Origin: Synchiropus splendidus
Lineage: Eukaryota > Chordata > Actinopteri > Syngnathiformes > Callionymidae
Direction of reading: 5' to 3'
DNA length: 64,000 nucleotides
Assembly: GCF_027744825.2 (NCBI RefSeq)
Contig: NC_071336.1
Coordinates: 26,630,501-26,694,500 of the forward strand
Positions 54,731 through 64,000 of the stretch are shown piece by piece. The position numbers and the translations under genes were made by a program. Within the stretch, counting starts at the first letter, position 1. Every line of letters starts with the position of its first letter. The notes below the pieces were generated by a model. The model was not told the origin of the DNA. It searched no databases and worked only from the letters and a program-made list of their open reading frames with translations.

Positions 54731-57700
54731 ACTGAAGTACCTTTGGAATGTAATGTCCAGACTGAGACTTCACAGAGCGCCATCCTATGGCGCATCCCTA
54801 ACCATTGTCTTATCTATATGTGAGTCATTGCCCTTGGTATCAGGAAACACATGGAAAGTGACGGTTGTAGCTTCACATCAGCGGGTGAAGGTGGTGCCCA
54901 AGATGGGTTTTATATTACTAGTAAGATCAGGGGCCGTTGGAGTGAAAAGAGGACTTGTCAAGCTGGCCGCCTCCAAGCTGTAGCCCTCCACAAAGTCCTG
55001 AGTGGGTAAAAGTTTTGGCAATAAAATCAGGAAACAAATACTTGAGTGCTTTTCTGGATATCCACATGTTCCTTCTCAAGGACAAGACTCACTAAGCCTT
55101 TAAATGTGGTTAACTGACACACAAGTTTTTTGGGTGACTTTGTGTTGCCGTTGAATCTACAAAAAAGCCAAGTCAAACTGGCTGGCTTGAAAAAACAATC
55201 CTCACAACAGGAAGTGAGGTAAAGTTGCAGGTGTTGCTTCCTGCCTGGTGTTCAGTTTAAGCACGAAGGAGGCGGTGGGGGGGAGGGAGACCGGAGGAGG
55301 GGAGGGGTTCTGGGATTTGGGAGAGCAGATGGTGGTTCTCTCACCGTAGAGGGAAGTGGAGCTGAGCAAAGATTGGAGGAGAATGTAAAGCGTGAGGACA
55401 GAAGAGGAAGGATGTAAGTTGGTCCCAGGAGGAGGATGAGGTAGTGGGGTTATCCTCCGGCTGTTCTGGGCGTGCTCACTGCTGCCTGGGACCATATGAG
55501 CCAAATCGGCAGGGTCAGAGGGAAGCGGAGGTAACAGCAGGAGGTTGCAGCGGACAGATTAGGGTTACATTCACGCTCATATTTGTATTCACCGATTCAT
55601 TCTGCAACTATTCTCATGCAAATGCCGAACAGATGTCAATTAAACATTCGACAGTGGAGAAATCAACGGAGAAATAAAGCCCAAGATCAGTGACTTTTAG
55701 AGTGAATGGTGTTTAAAATAATTTGTGGTTCTCCTTTTCAGTGGGTTACGAGGCTTATTTATTTCACAGAGAATCTTTGATGTGTCTTGTGTCCTTAGAT
55801 TCATTTATTTATTCTTTAGTTAGTTTTATTATTAGTTAAAACAACTAAATTACATTATCAAAATATGGAAAATGATCATTCTAAATTCTTATTTAACGTG
55901 TTGCTGCAGATTGGTTGAATCAAATCTGTAATTTTTTCACCAATGATTTTCATCTGTTTCCCGTCTTTCTCTCTGCTTTCTTTCACAGACCACAGTTCTT
56001 CTTTTGCTTTTGAGTTCCACTCCAAATCTCAAGTCAAGAAACAGCCTTGACGTTGCTTAAATGTTGGATGATTTGGCTCTTGAAGCACTTACAGAGAAGG
56101 TTAACACACTTCTCTTCAGCTACATTCAACATTTGTCAGTCACAATCTTTCGAGTGCTGGTGACAGTAAACCCAAAATATGCCTTCATGTCAACATTTAA
56201 CTCTCGTCCGGCATGTGAGTAAAGTCCAAAATGAAGGCTGCTCATGATTCCAGGACAGAAGTGTCAGACTAACACGGCGTGGAAGTGTTTGCTCAAAAAA
56301 AAAAAAACCCCGAATAAGGATTTCTACACGGAGCGGTAAAACTTTAGAGATTAAAAAATATTTGCATATTCATTTGATTCATTCATTCATTCATGGCTTT
56401 TTTAATGAGGGAGAGGAAGCAGATGTAATTTTTCAGAATAACTAAAAAGCTCTGAAATGTTCTGAATAATAATTTGTATGAAAAGGTTTTCCTCCAAAAA
56501 AAAAAAAGTTCACACATTTTTAATATGCCTTCAAGCATGCATGTCTAGAGGGGATGGATTTAATGACTAACAAGTGGTGTGTGCGTTGTGTCGATGTGTG
56601 TTGAGTGGCACTGTAGGTATGTTGTTATTAAAGGTTGCAGGACGGATTTAAAAAAAAAGTTTATTGAAACTATTTTTTTCTGTATTGAACTACTTACAGA
56701 ACACAAACAAATACATACATCACCATGCAGCTCCTTTGCTTGCGTAAACTCATATTGGATCCCAATCTGGATCAGTAGAGGTGATTTTTATTTTACTTTA
56801 TTTTTTATTGTGCACCACTTGTGAAGTGCCTTTAAGATCTATGCCATCATTAAGGTGTGGCTTTAAAGTTCCTCACCACGTTGCCCATAAAGTGAGCTCC
56901 AAGGCTCCACAAACTCACACCCAGCCAATTAGTCTGGACAACACGCCCAGCTTTTTTACCGACCTCTTGGTTGTCATTTGTTATTCCAACGCCGCAGCTT
57001 CATCAGCCGTTCAGCATGGCGGTCGCTCGCCTTCTGTTGGATATGTAAATCGGGTGGGTCCGGTCCAATAAACTTAATCCTTGTATTTTCTCCGCAGCGA
57101 AACACTGTGAAAGGGGATTTTGTCAATTGAACATTTTTTAAATATATTTACTTTCAAGGCGTCTGAATTAGTCATCCTGTGACGTTGCAGCTGCCCTTGT
57201 AGAGTGCGTCATCTTTAACAATTCAAATGAATTAAATCCACCTCCGATTTCTGGGGAAAGAAAGCAAGCTTGGCTGAGTTGCAGCCACTCCACAGACAGC
57301 AATGGACAACTTTAATATAAATGAGTAGTCGAAACTATACGAGCAAATTCGCTGATTCCATAATGGATTTTTTTTCCTTTTTTTCTATTATTTTGAGATC
57401 GCAAGGTCACGCATGATGTAGATGATTATTATTATTTAGATTTGGTTCCAGTAACTGTTACAGAGAATAGTTGGACAACTAACATCGGACAAAGCCTCTG
57501 GCTAATTTCATCCAAAGTCAAGTGTGTACAATTGCTTCCTCATAAGATCTGGACAGGAGGACGACTTTATCAGGGCTCACTTATCATGTGAAGTCATACA
57601 TGGTATTCAAATTTTGGTTGAATTTTTGGGTCATCTTTTACTTGACAGTCCTGGATTTTCACTGAGCCAGATCTTGGGTTTGGTGCCACAGCGGTGGAGG

Positions 57701-58199
57701 TTTGAGGTGAAGGGCCTTGCTCATGGGCACTTTCAAGTCCGTGTTTCCCATCAGAAATCTAATAGATGTAACCACTGGAATCTCTCAAGTACAACTAAAA
57801 ACCTATAGTACATGTACTTGTCTAGACACTGTTGCAGGCAACCCTTTTTCCCTGACTTCATAGTAACACGTGATTATGTAAGGTCTTTTATTTTGTATAT
57901 CAACTTCCTGTTCCCTCTCCTCTGTGCCTCTGTGAGCTTGACAGATAATGGCACGGGTGCAACCACTCAGCAGTCAACCAATGGGCACACCTTCTCTGCA
58001 CCACTGAAGCTTCTGGGTGACTCTATCTTGATCTTTATGTTTCCCATTTCTATTGTGAGCTACTGTTGACTGCCACGTCTCACCTTCGGTCTATCCTTGT
58101 TGGAGTATGCTGATCTCCTTGTTAGTTTCTGCCCTTAATTCTCATTTTTATTACGATTAACTGATGATTTGGTGCTTTGTATGTGGCTGTTTGAATTTT
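54731..58199. other. Noncoding stretch with G-rich tract and short-period repeats
   Basis: Includes the G-rich block at 55260-55330, AT-rich sequence at 55790-55900, A tracts near 56296 and 56495, and an ATTC run near 56380. Frames such as 55202-55504 on the minus strand are Pro/Ser-rich because of the underlying purine-rich strand and are not supported as genes. The frames at 57524-57808 and 57812-58069 have no recognised domain. Confidence 0.4.
55299..55321 (+). other. Canonical G-quadruplex-forming motif
   Basis: Four G runs of 4, 4, 3 and 3 bases are separated by loops of 1, 4 and 4 bases (GGGG-A-GGGG-TTCT-GGG-ATTT-GGG). This meets the usual intramolecular G4 rule. It lies in a wider purine-rich tract (55260-55330) that has further G runs. 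Confidence 0.7.
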
Positions 58200-58520
58200 C
58201 CAAAAGTGCATGTTGACAGCCATTGTGTACTTGTGTGTGTGTATAAGCATATTTATCCTTATAATTTTGGAGAAAACACACCCTTTTGGGGAAAACATCC
58301 CCTTTAGAGGCGTTTATATCCATTTACAGGACCCCACAAGGTCCAGCCTCAATTTGAGGATGAAGACTTCAAAACAACAAGGTCATTATGATCATGTTTA
58401 GCTTTAGTTAAGAGTCCTGGTGAAAGGTATCCATTTGTTTTGGATGGTTAGGTTTAGGGTGGCAGGCTTGGGAAAGCATCAATGAGCGGACCCCACAAAG
58501 ATGGTGCGAGAAACCGGAGT
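58200..58520 (+). mobile_element. Common teleost interspersed repeat
   Basis: The segment starts near GTGTACTTGTGTGTGTGTAT, passes through AGGACCCCACAAGGTCCAGC, TTTGAGGATGAAGACTTC and GGTTAGGTTTAGGGTGGCAG, and ends near GGACCCCACAAAGATGGTG. From memory this order is that of an abundant fish repeat often bordered by TG runs. No coding capacity is visible. The class is uncertain. Confidence 0.5.
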
Positions 58521-59150
58521 GTATGTGTGTTTTGGTTTGTTTTTCCTCTCTGTTTCAGATCTAATCTCCGGTTTGGTGTTGTCCTCGGTTCTCATTTCTG
58601 TCTGTCACAGTGTGTATATTTCTTCTTTAATAAACCTGACAACACAACTCTCCGAATTGTCCGAGTGACACCTGTTCACCACTTGGGTTCCGCTCTGCAT
58701 GGTTGACAACAGCCTAAAATAAAAGAAAATAAAAAAAAAACTTGGACATCTTTGACAAAACCTAAAGTTCAGTGAGACATGTGTCGTGACAAATTCACCA
58801 CAGAGACGCATATCACTCTCCTCATCACGCTCTCCAGCAGAATGCCGAAGAGATTATCTCCTAAAATGTTGCACTAGTCCTTTTATATATGTGAGTGCTG
58901 CTTTCCCAGACTGGTATTTGCATAATTACCTGCGAGTGATGCTATCCAAGACGCCTTCCCTTTCCCCCTCTCACTTCCTTTTTTCCTTTTTTTTTTTTTT
59001 TTTGAGGAATTGCTGTGCTGAAAAGTGTAATCAGCTTTGAGTTGAACAAAAAGCAGGTGCGTGCGTGTGCACAGGTAGGCATGAGACAGAGGAGGCGGGG
59101 TTGCCAGCTTCTCTTTTCACATCCATTTCACCCCCCCTTCCTTTGGAGAA

Positions 59151-59173
59151 AAATAAATAAATAAATAAATAAA
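59151..59173 (+). repeat. (AAAT)n microsatellite
   Basis: About 23 bp of AAAT tetranucleotide repeat. Confidence 0.9.
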
Positions 59174-60159
59174 CCTGAGGATAAGTCCCAGAAATAGATT
59201 TCCACTCAAAGTGGCAGACACCAAGCTGCGTCTCTTTGCCGTGCGGCAGCTGTCTTCAAACGTCTGCGATGACACAGCAAGCATCCTGTTTATTGACTAC
59301 CAGCAGGAAGCGCTTTCAATGCTAACAATGTACGCTACTTACAAGTCTCCTTACTGCTGCTGCGGCTCCTCTGTCTGAAGCTTTCTCTCTTCTTTTCTAC
59401 CCTCATCCCTCACCCCAAAATAAGAGAGAGAGGCTGAATGTTAACTCGAAAATGAACCGTCGAGGGAAAGCTGAGCATCAATATTCATTCATGCAGAACA
59501 TGCATTGTCAAGTCGAAATGGAGACGGTGATGAGCGCTGCATTTATTTGTCATTTACCTCCTGCTATGTTAATATAATGAGGTCTGCACACCAAATAACC
59601 AAAGTCTGCATGAATACTGATTCAGAGACATGCTTCTAGGAGTGGCTGTCACAGAAAGAACAGAAGTATCGCCTTCAGGCTTCATTTTGTTCCGTCCTCT
59701 CCTTCGCTATAGCGACAATGGAAGGCTGCGTTTCCTTTGAGACAGCAAAAGAAAATTGTATTATTCCATCAGCGTTCTGTTATTGCATTATGTGTTCCTT
59801 ATGTACTTAAGTTGGCAATAAATCTTGAGCCAGGGCTTCAGTAAAATGACACATCCTGCTTAACCGATGACAACGTTCAAGTGTGCCGACAGTCCCCAAG
59901 CAATGCGCTCCATTATTTTTGGTTTGGTTTTTGCATTCAAAAGTCACAATTTGAAAGAAAAATGATTCATGTTCAGGTTTAAAAATGAAACACTGCAAAG
60001 GTTAAAAGGCTCTGAGCTTCTCACTCATCATGATGTCTTGTGCTGAGCGGGACATCGGAAACGTCTCAGTTCAAGCTGGATTACTTCAATGAGAAGATGA
60101 AAATCTCACACCCAAGGCATCAAATAGTGACTATTTTTGCGTGGATTTCTGTGTCCCAG

Positions 60160-60335
60160 AGTGACGCCAAAGTCAGCTTTACACGTTGCGTGTTGACGCA
60201 TTCGGTGGCGTATCCTGATGCTGTGGGCAGCAAGTCATGCACAAGCCAAGTGTGGAGCTCCTTTTGCTCAGTATAATCCAATGGCAAACAACATATAGCA
60301 CCTCAGATCTTCATGTGCTTTAGTCACAGCGACTT
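60160..60335. repeat. Possible degenerate relative of MITE and arm sequences
   Basis: GTGACGCCAAAGTCAGC and TTGACGCATTCGGTGGCG resemble the interior of the palindromic MITE family. Then ATATAGCACCTCAGATCTTC and ATGTGCTTTAGTCAC resemble ATATAGCACCTGAAATGATC and ACGTGCTTCGCTCAT of the 36.4-kb arm. As at 54.6 kb, the two kinds of word occur side by side. Confidence 0.3.
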
Positions 60336-63300
60336 CTTGGAGTAAGGAATCACATATGACAATGTACTGTACAAGGGGTAACATGTGACTCCATTCAAAT
60401 TATTATCTTTAGCAGTTATGAATGTGCCATGATTGAACTTTCAACGATGATTCTGCATGTGCCAAGATCTATTATAACAAAGGCTGAGTCGATTACTGCA
60501 AAAAGCTAAGAGTTTTTTTTTACAGTTTTTACAGTCGCCAAGTAGGTTTTTTTTATTTTTAATTTGTCTTTGTTTAGTCTGTCAGCAAAGCGACACTGAA
60601 TTCTTTAGGAAATGGATTATATTTTATTGGAGTCCTATTTGGATGTAAGGTTTTGAAGGACTCGTCATTGACTTGTATGCCTTCTGGCTGCTGCTTCTCA
60701 TTCAGAACAAGCAAAAAACATGATGAAGCAGTGTTGAGTCAATAACTTGATTGACTTGTAAAGACTAAATTTGATATTTGACATTATTTTAAGGTTGCTA
60801 AATTATCATTTTGACAAGCTGATGTCGCTAGCGCTCGCTTCAATGCATTGTCAAGCCATTTCCTTTTAGCGTGAGACGGCACAGTTGAATTATGGAAGCT
60901 TACAGACTCAATTCTCGCAGGGTGGCCACGTCGGTGAGAGTATCATTAAAATGGCATTGACTTAAAAGACTTAAAAGATTTTAAATACATAAGTCAGAAA
61001 TGTGTGAAATGCAGGACAGGGCTACTTCTGAGCAAGGTTCCATTTGCCCATGGAATTTGGAATGACGCCATCCAACTTGTTTGCGTTCCACTGCCACTTG
61101 AAATTGCCATTCCAGGTTGTTTGAGTTCGGAGTGACGAATGAATATTTGAGACCCCGAGTTTCACAAGGCAAATGGAATGCGCTGCAGAAAGCTGAAGGT
61201 GAAAGACTGACTGAAGCGCATGTCGGGTGATTCAACTGGAGCCCTGTCGCCAACACAAGGATTTGATGAGCATAAACATTTCCATCCCTGCTTTCACGGC
61301 CTCTGTCCCATTGCAAGAGGAACACGCAGCGAACGAAAACGTTGGCTGTAAGGGTTTTATAAGGAGCGATAAATAATGGATGTTCCTTGTTCAACATGTA
61401 AAAGATGATTCCACATTCAGGTGGTCTCACACGCCCGGGACTGAATCGGCTCTTTTGAGGAAGTTTCACAGCTTTGGGGCTGAAAGTGAAATAGCAACCC
61501 TCAAGACTCCGCAGTGAAATTAATACATATAAATGGCGACCTGATTCTTAGAGTTTAAAAGAGTTTTCATTGCAGATGGATTTGAACCTTTTGAATAAGA
61601 AACCTGTCTTGTCTCATTCAGACTAAACGTGTTTACTCCGACACAAACAGTCACAGGTTAGCGATCGCTCACAGCAAATGTGAGCTACCGTGCAGTGATG
61701 CAGTGTTTACTGGAGTTGAGTCTCAGAGGGGGAAGACCAGGACTCAGATGTCTGCGTCACCTCAGCTGTAATGGTGCTCTCAATTTAAAGCTTCAGAAGA
61801 AAACAGCGCGCTGACATTGACCCCCAGGGCTAGTCTTTGTATCAGGTGACAGTGGGGGCTGTAATCTGGATCAAAACATGATAGGGGCTGAAGACAGAAG
61901 TTTAAACAGGAAATTGGATGTCTTCTTCCTCTGCTTCTTTTCCTCCAGACTCGGTTTCTTTCTTTGGTTATTTGGGGTCTATTATGATTAAATTTGACCC
62001 CTTTTTTCTCGGATAAATCTGTCAAAAAAAAACATTCCAGAGACATTTAAAAGCCCGGAAAAGAATAAATTGAGACCAAATGTCATGGCTGTAATTAAAG
62101 AATGTGTCAGTGCGTCTTCAGGAAAATTCTCCGTCCCGTTCCCTCGCGCCACGTGTGCGTATGAGTGACGTTGTTTATGTTTCACTTATCTCTGGCAGAT
62201 GTTGGCTGAGTGAAATTGAATTCCTGGCTATGAGTGGGGGAGAGATCGCCGTGCGCATCCTTTTTTTTTTATGTCTGGGGACAGGATTTCTCCTGGCCGT
62301 CCTTGATCCCTTGATTGTCTGCCTTGTGGTGTTGTTGGTGGATAATGACAGAGGTCAAGGGTGAAACAAGCTTTTCCTGAGTCACCGGGCCAAGGAACCA
62401 CTACGAGCCTGTTGGTTCAGATCAGATAATAACATCTCCGGCTGAAAGAGCAGGGCAAAACAACTCTCTTTCTGGTGTGACAAATAGGCAAATGGCATGC
62501 AGCCGGGTCGGTCGAGCCCCAAATCCGTCGTCTGGTTGCGGGTTTCAGGACTAACAGTGAATTACAGGCTTCAGCGGCTCAACGCGGTAGCTAAGCGTCG
62601 GTAAAACACACATCACACCAGGTTTATAGTTCTTCATATTTCTGCTTTTTCCACACTATCATGGTGGACTCGTAAATCTCTCCCAAAGATAAATCCTGCA
62701 GTGATAAAATGTAGTCAGTCATCTTTATTGGATTTCTGTGACGGGTGTGAAGAGCGCGAGATCGCTGCTCGCAAATAAAAACAGTAGTTTCCCCCCGGAG
62801 TGAAATGCTTTTGCTGGTATGCTGAAGAGGGCGCGTTTATCTCCCAACTCGGGGCGGCTGTTTTGCTGCAGTCAAGCGTTTCCTCCAAAATTGTTGATGA
62901 GATGATGCAGCATCGCTTTACTGTAAAACCAATACAGGCAAGGGAGAAATAAAGAGAGCAATTTCATGTCATTTGCTGTGAGGCTGGCTTCATGTGTAGG
63001 CGCTCTGTTTCCTCTTGTTTACCCCGAGCTCTTTCCCAGCCCGGGATAACAACCCTGAACAAACATGACTATCAGCTGATATTACCGAGGTCTCAGCAAG
63101 CATGTGCAGATGATACTCATTACCAGCGCGGGTCAGCAAGCGACAACACAACAACACCTCGCTGGCTCTGTTACGCTCGATTGGAATAACCTATTCACCC
63201 CCTGGAGAACGTCGAGGACCCACATGATAAACAAACAGAGACGAGCGACGTGGAAAGCCAGAAGATTAGACAGAGCGTTGTGATGTTTTTCACCAACATC

Positions 63301-64000
63301 CATTTGATGCATAACAGACTCATGATGTCCGTGTACGGGACATGTGACTCTCTTCAGCGAGCAGCGAGCTACAGCATTCGTGATGACCTCTTGGAGTTCA
63401 AAAGTCCTTTTGTGAGGTCTTTTACCTGGTCTCACCACATTTTATTTTCAACCATTTTTTTTTTTTTTTACACGCTAGACATTTATCAGAGCTGATGATT
63501 GATTCAGTCTGAAGCTCAAGCTAATTACATTCTGTTCTCATGTGAGTGATAAAGGATTTTACAATCTCTCTCATTGCTTGTTAATTTAGTTGTAACTTCC
63601 AGTTTAATACCTTGGTTTGGCAAATACAGTAACAGATTTCATGTTCATTTTATTGGGGAGCCAAGCAGTGGAGAAGAGCTATTATATTTGTTATCCATAT
63701 GATTTCAAAATCAGAAGTCAAATCTCTACATTGTTTTCGTCTCGACTCTAATCTTTGTTATGATCATGCACTTTGGTTTCCAATGAGATACATGAGGAAA
63801 AAACTGACCGAATTAGAAGGAGAATAGCCAACAAGGTGAGACGTGCAGCAGTCTAAATAAAAACATGTTACCCTTCTTTTGCAGGTTTGACAGGCACCCA
63901 CAAGCAGCAAGAGACCATGAGAGATTAGATTCCATTCTGACTTAAGGACGTATTTTGGCTGTTCAAATGAAAACACTGCTCTCTGAGTTGAATGAATGAA

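Larger units (their letters stand above)
58521..64000. other. Noncoding stretch to the window end, no gene seen
   Basis: Mostly unique sequence. T tracts occur near 58987-59003, 60514 and 63457. The 162-codon minus frame at 60981-61469 has no recognisable domain. The areas at 59400-59580 and 62090-63180 are repeat-free and could hold CNEs, but nothing specific supports this. Confidence 0.4.

Noticed and set aside
55202..55504. Proline-rich 100-codon minus-strand frame
   Set aside because: The Pro/Ser content simply reflects the purine-rich plus strand, which is better described as a G-rich tract.
60981..61469. 162-codon minus-strand open frame
   Set aside because: No domain, no start or splice context, and no similarity to a family that I recognise.
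1..64000. CRISPR array, operon or phage-like gene cluster
   Set aside because: No regularly spaced repeats, ribosome-binding-site-led frames or dense gene order exist. The sequence is plainly eukaryotic noncoding DNA.

Overview
The window looks like vertebrate, most likely teleost (percomorph-type) fish, nuclear DNA. It is AT-leaning and has no bacterial-style gene packing. It carries dinucleotide and homopolymer microsatellites, decayed LINE reverse-transcriptase fragments, and the ends of hAT-, mariner- and piggyBac-like DNA transposons of the kind scattered through fish genomes. The species cannot be fixed from the sequence alone.

I can support no protein-coding exon, rRNA, tRNA or CRISPR array. 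The open frames are short, frequently overlap on both strands, and mostly fall in low-complexity or transposon sequence. The longest (188 codons near 48.4-48.9 kb) has a low-complexity Lys-rich start and overlaps a 128-codon frame on the other strand. The best reading is an intergenic or intronic stretch, possibly a regulatory desert, in which repeat-poor, homeodomain-site-rich blocks (candidate conserved noncoding elements, CNEs) alternate with transposon debris.

Layout. 0-13 kb is mostly unique noncoding DNA with a CNE-like block at 0.76-1.02 kb, a 114-bp palindromic MITE at 2.8 kb and an approximately 500-bp dispersed repeat at 8.0-8.5 kb that carries a CTCF-like motif. 13.5-13.9 kb is a TTAA-flanked piggyBac-like MITE. 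19.8-22.3 kb is a cluster of a 75-bp direct repeat, an (AT)23 tract and two antisense LINE fragments. 23.6-24.3 kb is CNE-like. 25.5-27.3 kb holds an unrecognised minus-strand open frame, a sense LINE 3' end and a mariner-like terminus. 28.8-31.5 kb has CNE-like blocks around a second antisense LINE fragment. 32.0-32.5 kb is a larger relative of the 2.8-kb MITE. 34.6-35.5 kb is CNE-like. 36.2-39.4 kb is the most striking structure: two approximately 320-bp arms, about 98% identical and inverted, around a 2.5-kb spacer that itself contains the second copy of the 8-kb repeat. 41.5-43.0 kb and 51.6-51.9 kb are CNE-like. 46.7-47.2 kb and several shorter sites are hAT-like ends. 54.4-54.7 kb holds small palindromic repeats, 55.3 kb a G-quadruplex-forming tract, and 58.2-58.5 kb another common fish interspersed repeat.

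No multi-gene system is present. The observations most worth following are the 3.2-kb inverted-repeat structure with a perfect E-box-ended hairpin in each arm, the repeat family carrying a CTCF-like motif, the palindromic MITE family, and four RFX X-box-like palindromes spread across the window. All family names rest on memory of repeat consensus sequences. No alignment or database search was run.
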